Of a DNA stretch of 27,642 nucleotides, positions 1-7,613 are shown piece by piece (position 1 is the first letter of the stretch; every line of letters starts with the position of its first letter). Made by a program: the position numbers and the translations under genes. The notes under the pieces are model-generated. The model ran no database searches. It had not been told where the DNA came from and worked only from the letters and a program-made list of their open reading frames with translations. This DNA comes from Syntrophaceae bacterium UBA6078 (GTDB lineage Bacteria > Desulfobacterota > Syntrophia > Syntrophales > UBA2210): the NCBI GenBank assembly GCA_002428735.1, contig DIXO01000065.1, forward strand, positions 1 to 27,642. Reading direction: 5' to 3'.

Positions 1-20
1 GTCCGCCGCTCATCGTTCCT

Positions 21-63
21 TCAGAAAGGCTGCTTCAGTCTCCGACTTCCGCAGCCTTTCTGA
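21..63. repeat. 13-bp perfect inverted repeat (hairpin-capable)
   Basis: The arm at 21-33 (TCAGAAAGGCTGC) is exactly complementary to 51-63, with a 17-base loop. It lies downstream of nrdG in the minus direction. No T-run follows the stem on either strand, so it is not a convincing intrinsic terminator. It could be an RNA-stabilising 3' hairpin, or belong to whatever lies left of the window. Confidence 0.6.
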
Positions 64-180
64 CCGATACAAAGCGGACAACTCATGTGCTACAAACCCG
101 GACAGTTCTATTTGCTCTTGACAGACAGAAAGAGGACGCCGAGACTCGAGCAGGAGACGGGTGTTTCGGGAAAAAAGAGA

Positions 181-870
181 TTAACGGATAATGACGGATG
201 AAACCGATCTCTCCAGCCGTTCTTTCGTGGCGGCGAGCAGGTCGGCATCCCAGGGCTTCTCGTTCATGAACGCAGGGTCCAGGGTTTTTGAGGGAACAAA
301 CTGCTGGAGATAATACCGTTTGGCCCCCTTGATGAGTGTGCCGATTTTCTCTAAGTCTTTCTCTGTCAGGAGTGAGCTCGGGACGGTGGTCTTGAATTCA
401 TAGTCAATTCCAGAATTCATTATCAGTTGGATGCTTTGGGCTATACTCTCAGGTTTTACTGAAGCCTTGACCACCTCTTCGTATTTCTCAAGAGGCGCCT
501 TGACATCCATGGCTATGTAATCGAGGAGCCCCTTGTCAAGCATATCTTTCAGGACTAAGGGAAAAGAACCGTTGGTGTCTACCTTGACCAGATATCCCAG
601 CGCCCGGACCTTCTCGATAAACCCAGTCAGACCGCGCTGCAGAAGAGGTTCGCCGCCGGTGATGCTCACGGCGTCGAGTTTTCCCCGCCGCCGATCGAGA
701 AAGGCCAGGAGATCACCCTCCGCCATGCCCCTTCCATACAGAGACGGTTCGACCAGTTCCGGATTGTGACAGTAGGGACACCGGAAATTGCACCCCTGGG
801 TGAAAACAATGGCGCAGATCCTGCCGGGAAAGTCGATCAGGGAAAACCTTTGAATAGTGCCTATGTTCAT
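181..870 (-). CDS. nrdG: Anaerobic ribonucleoside-triphosphate reductase activating protein (radical SAM)
   Basis: A radical-SAM activase that uses a [4Fe-4S] cluster and S-adenosylmethionine to generate the glycyl radical on NrdD. The 229-residue protein has the cluster motif CNFRCPYC (CX3CX2C) near residue 27, followed by the SAM-binding stretch SITGGEPLLQ near residue 70. This longer form (about 230 residues) with GGEP is common in anaerobes. The ATG at 868-870 comes one base after the nrdD stop, so the two genes form one transcript and are probably translationally coupled. Known biochemistry requires anoxia for the activase. The product and pairing are clear; only the direct redox donor is unknown. 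Confidence 0.95.
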   Translation of the reverse strand: MNIGTIQRFSLIDFPGRICAIVFTQGCNFRCPYCHNPELVEPSLYGRGMAEGDLLAFLDRRRGKLDAVSITGGEPLLQRGLTGFIEKVRALGYLVKVDTNGSFPLVLKDMLDKGLLDYIAMDVKAPLEKYEEVVKASVKPESIAQSIQLIMNSGIDYEFKTTVPSSLLTEKDLEKIGTLIKGAKRYYLQQFVPSKTLDPAFMNEKPWDADLLAATKERLERSVSSVIIR

Positions 871-871
871 C

Positions 872-2962
872 TTATACCCGGAACAGCTTTCTTGCCTTGA
901 ATTCTTCCTGCTTTCCTTTGTTCCACTGTTTTACCGGGCGCAGATATCCCACTACACGGGAAAAGACCTCGCAGGGTGCCGCGCATGTGGGACATATCTG
1001 TTCTTCTCCTTTGAGATACCCGTGGTTGGTGCAGACGCTGAAGGTGGGGGAAAAGGTGAAGTAGGGGAGATGATATTTGTCGCAGATCCTGCGCACCAGG
1101 AGCTTAACGGCGGAGGGATCTTCGATCCGTTCCCCGGCGTAGATATGCAGGACCGTTCCCCCGGTGTATCGGGTCTGGATCTCATCCTGAAGATCCAGCG
1201 CCTCGAAGATGTCATCGGTGAAGTTGACCGGAAGCTGCGTGGAGTTGGTGTAGAACACCTCGACCCCTTCCGCTCTCGAACCGTTCCCTGTGGCGCTGAT
1301 GATCCCGGGGAATTTTTCCTTATCCTTTTTGGCGAGGCTGTAAGAGGTTCCCTCTGCCGGGGTCGCTTCAAGATTGTAGTTGTTCCCTGTTTCCTCCTGA
1401 AATTGGACCAGACGGTTCCGCATGAAATCGAGCACCCGTTTGGTGAATTCCTGTCCCTCCGGATGGGCGATGTCTCTTCCCATGAGATTGAGGCATGCCT
1501 CGTTCATCCCCACGAGCCCGATCGTGGAAAAGTGGTTCTTCCAGTATTCGCCGAACCGCTTCTTCACATCCCGGAGGTAGTATTTCGTGTAAGGGTACAG
1601 ATCCCTGTCTGTAAATTTTTCGAGGACCTTCCTTTTTGTTTCCAGGCTTTCCCTGGCCAGGGACATCAGGCGATCCACCCGTTCGATAAATTCATCCTCA
1701 GTCTTCGCGAGATATCCGATACGCGGCATGTTAATGGTGATGACGCCGATGGATCCCGTCAGGGGGTTGGAGCCGAACAGGCCGCCCCCCCTCTTCTCGA
1801 GTTCCCGGTTGTCGATCCGGAGCCTGCAGCACATGCTGCGCGCGTCTTCCGGGTTCATGTCCGAGTTGACGAAGTTTGAAAAGTAGGGGACCCCGTACTT
1901 CGCCGTCATTTCCCACAGGTAATCGAGATCGGGATTGTCCCAGTCGAAATCTCTCGTGATATTATACGTGGGGATGGGGAAGGTGAAGACGCGTCCCTTG
2001 GCGTCCCCCTCGGCCATGACCTGGAGAAAGGCCTTGTTGAACATGACCATCTCTTCCTGGAATTCCTTGTATGTCCTGTCCTGTTGCTTGCCTCCGATAA
2101 TCACTCCTTGGTCGGCGTAGTACCGCGGCACCTTCACATCCAGCGTGACATTGGTGAATGGCGTCTGGAAACCGACCCGCGTCGGCACGTTGATATTGAA
2201 GATGAACTCCTGAAGCGCCTGTTTTACCTCTTTGAAGCCGAGTCCATCGTACCGTATGAACGGGGCGAGGAGCGTGTCGAAGTTCGAGAAGGCCTGCGCG
2301 CCGGCCGCCTCCCCCTGAAGGGTGTAAAAGAAATTGACGATCTGACCGAGGGCGCTCCGCAGGTGCTTCGCGGGCTTGCTTTCCACCTTCCCGGACGCCC
2401 CCTTGAAGCCCTCCGTGAGGAGGTCATGGAGATCCCACCCGACACAGTAAACGGAGAGGATGCTCAGATCGTGGATGTGAAAATCACCATCCATCTGGGC
2501 CTTCTTGATTTCATCGGTATATATCTTGTTTAACCAGTACACCTTGCTTACTTCAGAGGAAAGATAGTTGTTCAACCCCTGCAGGGAATAATCCATGTTG
2601 CTGTTTTCGTTTATCTTCCAATCAAGTTTTTTGAGATACTGGTCTACCAGATCGACCTCCATTTTATCGGCAATCTCCCTCAACCGGGCGTGCTGATCCC
2701 GGTAGATGATGTATGCCTTGGCAGTCTTGCGGTATGAGGAGCCGAGGAGCACCTCCTCCACGATATCCTGTATCTCTTCCACAGTCATGATCTTACCGTC
2801 GAAGAGCTTTTCGGCCATGCCGAGCACCTTGATCGTCAGTCTCTTTGCCACATCTTCGCCGAATTCGCCGGTTGCCGCCCCCGCTTTCGCAATCGCAGCC
2901 GTAATCTTCCCCGCGTCAAACCGGTCCAGCCGGCCGTCTCTCTTTCTGATCTTGCTGTGCAT
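872..2962 (-). CDS. nrdD: Anaerobic (class III) ribonucleoside-triphosphate reductase
   Basis: Reduces ribonucleoside triphosphates to deoxy forms for DNA synthesis without oxygen. The 696-residue protein opens with an ATP-cone allosteric domain (KIRKRDGRLDRFDAGKI, residues about 4-90). It continues with the ten-stranded barrel and ends with a zinc site (CTNHGY...CPTC...C) and the glycyl-radical motif RVVGYLRP about 25 residues from the end. An intact ATP cone implies dATP inhibition. The start ATG at 2960-2962 has a GAGGGAGA Shine-Dalgarno sequence about 9 bases upstream. The promoter and two NrdR-type boxes lie directly upstream, and nrdG follows after one base. Length and motifs are normal for the family, with no sign of decay. 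Confidence 0.96.
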   Translation of the reverse strand: MHSKIRKRDGRLDRFDAGKITAAIAKAGAATGEFGEDVAKRLTIKVLGMAEKLFDGKIMTVEEIQDIVEEVLLGSSYRKTAKAYIIYRDQHARLREIADKMEVDLVDQYLKKLDWKINENSNMDYSLQGLNNYLSSEVSKVYWLNKIYTDEIKKAQMDGDFHIHDLSILSVYCVGWDLHDLLTEGFKGASGKVESKPAKHLRSALGQIVNFFYTLQGEAAGAQAFSNFDTLLAPFIRYDGLGFKEVKQALQEFIFNINVPTRVGFQTPFTNVTLDVKVPRYYADQGVIIGGKQQDRTYKEFQEEMVMFNKAFLQVMAEGDAKGRVFTFPIPTYNITRDFDWDNPDLDYLWEMTAKYGVPYFSNFVNSDMNPEDARSMCCRLRIDNRELEKRGGGLFGSNPLTGSIGVITINMPRIGYLAKTEDEFIERVDRLMSLARESLETKRKVLEKFTDRDLYPYTKYYLRDVKKRFGEYWKNHFSTIGLVGMNEACLNLMGRDIAHPEGQEFTKRVLDFMRNRLVQFQEETGNNYNLEATPAEGTSYSLAKKDKEKFPGIISATGNGSRAEGVEVFYTNSTQLPVNFTDDIFEALDLQDEIQTRYTGGTVLHIYAGERIEDPSAVKLLVRRICDKYHLPYFTFSPTFSVCTNHGYLKGEEQICPTCAAPCEVFSRVVGYLRPVKQWNKGKQEEFKARKLFRV

Positions 2963-2988
2963 GGATCGTTTCTCCCTCTGTCATGTGG

Positions 2989-3004
2989 ACACAAGATATT
3001 GTGG
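2989..3004. promoter_or_regulatory. NrdR box 1
   Basis: ACACAAGATATTGTGG matches the published NrdR palindrome (acaCwAtATaTwGtgt) at 14 of 16 positions. It lies between the nrdD -10 element and the start codon. NrdR is the ATP-cone zinc-finger repressor of nucleotide reductase genes. The nrdR gene itself is not in the window. Confidence 0.8.
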
Positions 3005-3008
3005 TCGG

Positions 3009-3037
3009 ATAGTAGTACGAATACAATATGTCGTCAA
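3009..3037 (-). promoter_or_regulatory. nrdDG promoter (sigma70-like)
   Basis: On the minus strand, TTGACG (3032-3037) and TACTAT (3009-3014) are separated by exactly 17 bases, about 45 bases before the nrdD ATG. The second NrdR box covers the -35 and spacer and the first lies just downstream of the -10, so bound NrdR would block RNA polymerase. Confidence 0.65.
3021..3036. promoter_or_regulatory. NrdR box 2
   Basis: ATACAATATGTCGTCA matches the NrdR palindrome at 11 of 16 positions, including the CAATAT core. Its start is exactly 32 bp from the start of box 1, the three-turn spacing at which NrdR pairs of boxes are found. It overlaps the nrdDG -35 element. Confidence 0.65.
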
Positions 3038-3170
3038 GAAAAATTTTGATGCAGGGCGGCGCTTTCTGAAAAACGCATGAAAAATGGAGCAGTTTCTTTT
3101 ACTGAAAAACAGGGTGAAAAGAGCGCCCCAATGCATCACCATTCTTCCTGGATCAAGATGTCTAAAAAAC

Positions 3171-3200
3171 TTGACTCGTTCCCACGGCCCGTAATAAGAG
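3171..3200 (+). promoter_or_regulatory. Possible purB promoter
   Basis: TTGACT at 3171-3176 is followed by an A/T-rich stretch (TAATAAGAG, 3192-3200) where a -10 would fall; the best hexamers give a 15- or 18-base spacer, so the match is weak. It is about 35-60 bases before the chosen purB start, which would leave a short leader. Confidence 0.3.
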
Positions 3201-3232
3201 AGCTTCTATCATGGTCAAGAGGAGGACCTCAA

Positions 3233-4543
3233 TTGATTCCACGGTATTCGCGAGACAGGATGACATATATCTGGAGCCCTGAAAACCGGTTTCAGAAGTG
3301 GCTGGACATAGAAATACTGGCCTGCGAGGCCCTTGCCGACCAGGGGAAGATCCCGGCCGAATCGCTTAAAACCATCAAGGAACGGGCCGGTTTTGATATC
3401 GGGAGGATCGATGAGATCGAAAAAACGGTGAAACACGACGTGATCGCCTTTCTGACCTCGGTCTCGGAGAAGGTCGGGGAAGACGCACGATATATTCATA
3501 TGGGGCTCACGTCCTCCGATATCCTGGATACCTCACTGGCGGTTCTCCTGAAAGAGGCATCGGAACTCCTCATCGCGGATCTGGATGAACTGCTCGCGGT
3601 CCTGCGGGACAGGGCTTTTGCATACAAAGATACCGTCATGATCGGGAGGTCCCACGGGATTCACGCGGAGCCGATCACCTTCGGCCTCAAGATGGCCCTC
3701 TGGTATGAGGAGATGCGCCGGAACCGGACGCGGCTGGTCAGTGCCCGCGAAACCATCAGTTGCGGGAAGATCGCGGGGGCCGTCGGCACCTTTTCCTTTA
3801 TCGATCCCGGGATCGAAGCATATGTGTGCGAACGGCTGGGGTTGAAGCCCGCACCCATATCCACGCAGATTGTCCAGCGTGACAGGCACGCGGAATATTT
3901 CTCCACCCTTGCCATCATAGCCGCATCCATCGAGAAGTTTTCGACGGAGATACGGCATCTCCAGAGGACGGAGGTCAGGGAAGCCGAAGAATTCTTCTCT
4001 CCGGGTCAGAAGGGGTCGTCGGCGATGCCGCATAAGCGGAACCCCGTCCTTTCCGAGAATCTGTCCGGTCTTGCGCGGCTGATGCGTTCCTATGCCCTGG
4101 CGGCGATGGAAGACGTGGCGCTCTGGCATGAACGGGATATCAGCCATTCTTCCGTTGAACGGGTGATCGCCCCCGACGCCACGATTCTCCTTGATTTCAT
4201 GCTCAGCCGGTTTACCGGTGTCGTGAAGAACCTCCTCGTCTATCCGGATCGGATGCTGGCCAATCTGAATATGACCAGGGGACTCGTCTTTTCGCAGATG
4301 GTCTTGCTCGCGTGCATAGAAAGAGGGATGTCGCGGGAGGATTCCTATGCCATCGTTCAGAGGAACGCCATGAAAACGTGGAGCGAAGGGCTGGACTTCA
4401 AACAATTGCTTCTTCAAGACGAGCAGGTTATGGCCACCCTGAGCAGGGAGGATATCGAAAACGTGTTCAGGCTGGAGAACTTTCTCGGCCATGTGGACTT
4501 CATCTTTAACCGGGTATTTGGAGGGGACCATGAAGGCGCTTAA
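3233..4543 (+). CDS. purB: Adenylosuccinate lyase
   Basis: Catalyses two steps of purine synthesis: SAICAR to AICAR plus fumarate, and adenylosuccinate to AMP plus fumarate. I chose the TTG at 3233 because AGGAGG sits 7 bases upstream and the protein then begins MIPRYSRDRM, which aligns with the start of Bacillus-type PurB. An in-frame ATG at 3077 would add 52 residues that look unlike the family. The result is 436 residues, the usual length. The fumarase/aspartase-superfamily signature SSAMPHKRNP lies near residue 263, the catalytic histidine region GRSHGIHAEP near 138, and LWHERDISHSS near 300. The last 14 bases overlap the following lipoprotein gene. It points away from nrdDG, so both nucleotide genes share one intergenic region. 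Confidence 0.95.
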   Translation: MIPRYSRDRMTYIWSPENRFQKWLDIEILACEALADQGKIPAESLKTIKERAGFDIGRIDEIEKTVKHDVIAFLTSVSEKVGEDARYIHMGLTSSDILDTSLAVLLKEASELLIADLDELLAVLRDRAFAYKDTVMIGRSHGIHAEPITFGLKMALWYEEMRRNRTRLVSARETISCGKIAGAVGTFSFIDPGIEAYVCERLGLKPAPISTQIVQRDRHAEYFSTLAIIAASIEKFSTEIRHLQRTEVREAEEFFSPGQKGSSAMPHKRNPVLSENLSGLARLMRSYALAAMEDVALWHERDISHSSVERVIAPDATILLDFMLSRFTGVVKNLLVYPDRMLANLNMTRGLVFSQMVLLACIERGMSREDSYAIVQRNAMKTWSEGLDFKQLLLQDEQVMATLSREDIENVFRLENFLGHVDFIFNRVFGGDHEGA

Positions 4544-5156
4544 ATGGTTTGCCGCGCTGTTTTTCCTGACAGGACTTTTCGGATGCGCCCATGTGCAGGA
4601 ATATGTTGACATGGCTCGGAGCGATTCCCTGTCGACGGCATATGTAGATGCTTTGAACACGTACACGCAGGAGAAGACGGTCTATTCGGAATTCGAAACG
4701 CGCATACGCGTTGTAGCGACCTGGAAAAGCCGAGAATTCACGGACGCGTATCTTTCTGAGCATGCGAGACTCTATGATCTGACCACCTCGGCCAGGGAGG
4801 AGAAAAGGGATATTATTTCTGCTGCTTCCTCAGATCTCAGAGAGTTCCTCTTTTACGCGTATGTTCCCGACCGGGAATCCAATGATTTTGCAAAGGCCCG
4901 CTCCATCTGGAAGGTGTTTTCTTTTCACGAGGGGGGACAAAGGATGGAACCTCTTGAAATACGGGAGATTGAGACCACGCCCCTCGTCACGAAGTTCTTC
5001 CCCTATGTAAAACCCTACGGGAAGTTCTACAGCGTAAAATTCCCCCCGGGATCACCACTAAAGCGGAAAGATGCGGCAGATCAAACCGGACCGACCCTTG
5101 TCGTGACGGGCATTCTGGGGAAGGCGGAACTGAAATGGAATGTCAAGAACCCTTGA
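4530..5156 (+). CDS. Putative lipoprotein of unknown function
   Basis: A 208-residue protein with a clear lipoprotein signal: K2, K5, a hydrophobic run (WFAALFFLTGLF) and the lipobox L-F-G-C with cysteine at residue 19. The mature part (about 190 residues) should be membrane-anchored in the cell envelope. I chose the ATG at 4530 because GGAGGGG lies just upstream; a longer frame from 4491 would bury the signal peptide. The start lies inside the end of purB (14-base overlap), so translation is likely coupled. The mature part is charged, with no repeat or catalytic motif that I recognise. Nothing links it to purine metabolism except position. Function is not assigned. Confidence 0.75.
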   Translation: MKALKWFAALFFLTGLFGCAHVQEYVDMARSDSLSTAYVDALNTYTQEKTVYSEFETRIRVVATWKSREFTDAYLSEHARLYDLTTSAREEKRDIISAASSDLREFLFYAYVPDRESNDFAKARSIWKVFSFHEGGQRMEPLEIREIETTPLVTKFFPYVKPYGKFYSVKFPPGSPLKRKDAADQTGPTLVVTGILGKAELKWNVKNP

Positions 5157-5179
5157 AGGCTATACCCCTGGATTGTATA

Positions 5180-5203
5180 ACCACAGTATCTGGTGGTGTT
5201 TTT
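5180..5203 (+). terminator. Intrinsic terminator after purB-lipoprotein
   Basis: ACCACAG (5180-5186) pairs with CTGGTGGT (5190-5197) with one bulged base and a TAT loop, followed by TTTTT at 5199-5203. It begins 23 bases after the lipoprotein stop. Confidence 0.55.
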
Positions 5204-5206
5204 CAC

Positions 5207-5238
5207 TTGACATACAAGATATATTGTGACCCTATACC
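5207..5238 (+). promoter_or_regulatory. Candidate promoter of the PP-loop/enolase pair with an embedded dyad
   Basis: A perfect -35 hexamer TTGACA (5207-5212) follows the terminator. No good -10 sits at 17 bases; the closest is TATACC (5233-5238) with a long 20-base spacer. An imperfect palindrome, ACAAGATATATTGT (5214-5227), fills the spacer. A long spacer with a central dyad is the layout of activator-dependent MerR-type promoters, but this is only suggestive. Confidence 0.3.
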
Positions 5239-5345
5239 CATCTACATTGAGTAAGAATAGTAGTGAGTTGGTGAATCTTGAAGGCGGTTTTCATGGGCAG
5301 GCTTACGGGTTCAAATCAATGACGACTGCACTGGAGTGTGTGCAA

Positions 5346-6416
5346 ATGGCTGAAGACGTGAAGCGGTGCACACGATGCATTCTGCCCGAGACATATCCCG
5401 ATATTCATTTCAACGAACAGGGCGTTTGCAGTTTTTGTTCGGAACCGCAAGCGGAAAATCCGCCTTCGGAAAAGGAACTCAAAAACACGCTGGACACGAT
5501 TGTCCGATCCCATAAGGGCAAGGGAAAATATGACGCCGTGGTTGGCCTGAGCGGGGGGAAAGACAGCACCTATGCCGCCTATTATTTAAAGAAAGAATAC
5601 AACCTCAGGATTTTGGGTATCAACTTTGATAATGGCTATCGTTCCGAATATGCGATCAATAATTTAGAGATAGTGTGCGATACCCTGGGAATCGATCTTT
5701 TGACGATCAGGCCGAAGAAGGCTTTCTTAAATACGTTATACAGACATTTTTTACGCAGAAACGGGGAATTCTGTTCGGTCTGCAATAACCTGGGCTATCT
5801 GCTCGTGGGAAGTTTCTGTTTTAATCAGCAGAGATTACATGGATATGCGCCGCTTGCCGTGGGCGGCTGGACTAAAAAATACGAGTATCAGCCCGGTGTT
5901 TCCGTTACCTCCATGCAGTACTTCTTCAACCACCTCACTCCGGAGCTGTTCGAAGAATTAGTGGCGCAACCCTTCATCGAAGAGGATGCTGTTCGCATAT
6001 TTATGCAGTTGAATGATCCCCGGCAGACGCACACCTATTCAGCAACACAAAGGGAATTCAAACGGTTGGTCAGCACCTTCATACAATTGCCGGATTATCT
6101 CCCATGGGATCTCAATAACATGGCGCAGATTTTAGCTGACACTATCGGGTGGCGGCAACCACCGAATGGACACGGAAGCCATTTTGACTGCGCGCTGTTT
6201 CCCATCAAGGAGTTTCTGAAATACAGGAAGTACGGATTAACCCAGGAGACCATCAAAAACAGTGTTATGATCAGAGAGGGCCTGATGACCCGCGATGACG
6301 CCTTGAAACGGATGGCCCTCGATCAGACGGAGGAGCCTGATGTCTACAGGAAGTTTTTGAATGAATTACGCCTGTCGGTTGATGATGTCAATGGCGATGG
6401 TGAATGGTCACGATAA
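5346..6416 (+). CDS. PP-loop ATPase, N-acetyl-sugar-amidotransferase-like (WbpG/PseA-like)
   Basis: A 356-residue protein of the N-type ATP pyrophosphatase class, which activates a substrate by adenylation before adding N or S. The PP-loop SGGKDS is at residues 69-74, after a cysteine-rich N-terminus (C8/C11 and C28/C31), and a third CX2C is at 143/146. The layout RCTRCILPETYPDI...GVC then PP-loop resembles sugar amidotransferases such as WbpG. The usual glutaminase partner (HisH-like) is not next to it, and no sugar-biosynthesis genes are present. I chose the ATG at 5346 because GGAG lies 9 bases upstream; upstream in-frame codons encode non-family sequence. It is followed 16 bases later by an enolase-superfamily gene, implying a shared pathway. 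Base composition is more AT-rich than the flanks. Substrate unknown. Confidence 0.7.
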   Translation: MAEDVKRCTRCILPETYPDIHFNEQGVCSFCSEPQAENPPSEKELKNTLDTIVRSHKGKGKYDAVVGLSGGKDSTYAAYYLKKEYNLRILGINFDNGYRSEYAINNLEIVCDTLGIDLLTIRPKKAFLNTLYRHFLRRNGEFCSVCNNLGYLLVGSFCFNQQRLHGYAPLAVGGWTKKYEYQPGVSVTSMQYFFNHLTPELFEELVAQPFIEEDAVRIFMQLNDPRQTHTYSATQREFKRLVSTFIQLPDYLPWDLNNMAQILADTIGWRQPPNGHGSHFDCALFPIKEFLKYRKYGLTQETIKNSVMIREGLMTRDDALKRMALDQTEEPDVYRKFLNELRLSVDDVNGDGEWSR

Positions 6417-6432
6417 GGGGTAACCGCGGCAG

Positions 6433-7548
6433 GTGAAAATAAACAGGATAACCGTATTTCAGTGTGATACACCCTTTAAGAATGCTTTTCATTCGCCCCA
6501 TCTTTTGAGATTGTCGGCAGAATCAATCATTATTCATATACAATTCGACAATGATATTACCGGATATGGAGAAAGCGCGCCGCGGCTGTATGTAACAGGA
6601 GAGACTACTGCGTCTGTCGCAGTGCTTATGCGCGATCATTTTTCGCGGCTCCTTCTGGGGCAGGAAATCGCATCCGTCAATGACATCGAGCGGACACTCT
6701 GTTCATTGGAAGATGAATGCCGTAAAAATGACATTGCGGCCTATCTCTCCGCTCTGGGGGCTGTGGATATAGCCCTGCTGAATGCCCTCGGCAAAAGCCT
6801 GAACATCTCTGTGAGCGCTTTATTGGGTCCGGTGGTGAGGGACGCAATAACCTATACCCTTCCCATACCTATTCTCCCGGCTCATGTGATACGTGAACTG
6901 CCGCGATATCTTGCGGGGATCGAATTCAGTTCAATAAAAGTCCTGATGGAAGAATCAGTCACCAGGAACAGGGAACGGATCGAATTAGTCAGAGCCATAT
7001 TCGGGACAGACACGCAAATCAGCATCGAGGCGAACGGCAAATGGACCCGCGCGCAGGCTATGGAGAATCTCAACAGGCTTAAGGAATTTGATATCGTGGC
7101 TGTGGAGCAGCCTGTATCCAGCGGTGATCTGGAGGGATTGAAAAAGATCAGGGAGAGTACGGGCATACCCGTGATCGTTGATGAGTCAATGTGCACGCTG
7201 TCTGATGCTCAGTTGTTAATAAACTCAGGCGCGTGTGACATGCTCAACATAAAGGTTTCCAAATGCGGGGGGCTGCTCAAGTCGAAGAGCATCGCCGATT
7301 TTGCCTTGTCAAGGGGAGTCGATTTTCAGTTGGGCGCGCACGTTGGAGAGACGAATATTCTCAACAGGGCAGGTCAAGCCCTCGCCCTTGTTTCTCCCAA
7401 TATTGCTCACTTCGAAGGATTTTCTTCCTTTTTGTTTGAAGATAGGCGGGGTGAAGATGGCTTGACTAAAAACATGAAGGGCTATGATTTTGCAGAAGCA
7501 GGAATAGCGAATCACTCTCTCAGGATGATTCATTCCTTTAATCTATAG
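6433..7548 (+). CDS. Enolase-superfamily enzyme (muconate-lactonizing/dipeptide-epimerase subgroup)
   Basis: A 371-residue two-domain protein: an alpha+beta cap (about 1-125) and a TIM barrel. Members of this subgroup abstract a proton next to a carboxylate using barrel-end lysines and a Mg ion. Visible site residues are K169 (in SIKV), metal ligands E199 (IEANG), E225 (VEQP) and D250 (VDES), and the opposite base K274 (IKVSKCGG), followed by GAHVGET. Two details are unusual: the KxK motif reads SxK, and the first metal ligand is Glu where Asp is usual. The start is GTG at 6433; a GGGG sits 12 bases upstream, so initiation may be coupled to the PP-loop gene. A dipeptide epimerase, o-succinylbenzoate synthase or novel lyase are all possible; menaquinone genes are absent nearby, which argues against the second. 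Confidence 0.75.
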   Translation: MKINRITVFQCDTPFKNAFHSPHLLRLSAESIIIHIQFDNDITGYGESAPRLYVTGETTASVAVLMRDHFSRLLLGQEIASVNDIERTLCSLEDECRKNDIAAYLSALGAVDIALLNALGKSLNISVSALLGPVVRDAITYTLPIPILPAHVIRELPRYLAGIEFSSIKVLMEESVTRNRERIELVRAIFGTDTQISIEANGKWTRAQAMENLNRLKEFDIVAVEQPVSSGDLEGLKKIRESTGIPVIVDESMCTLSDAQLLINSGACDMLNIKVSKCGGLLKSKSIADFALSRGVDFQLGAHVGETNILNRAGQALALVSPNIAHFEGFSSFLFEDRRGEDGLTKNMKGYDFAEAGIANHSLRMIHSFNL

Positions 7549-7613
7549 TTGTGCGGGCGTCAAACCATCGCCTCTACCGGAAACTACTCGAAGGTCTTAT
7601 TACGCAGTATTCG

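Noticed and set aside
3077..3232. N-terminal extension of PurB from the ATG at 3077
   Set aside because: The 52 extra residues do not look like the family, and a much better ribosome site precedes the TTG at 3233.
3533..4666. Long open frame antisense to purB
   Set aside because: It mirrors purB codon structure, has no family resemblance and no ribosome site; GC-rich antisense frames of this size are expected.
5214..5227. NrdR-like palindrome ACAAGATATATTGT
   Set aside because: It resembles NrdR box 1, but the C-to-G core is two bases too long and no second box lies 31-32 bp away, so I list it only as an unnamed dyad.
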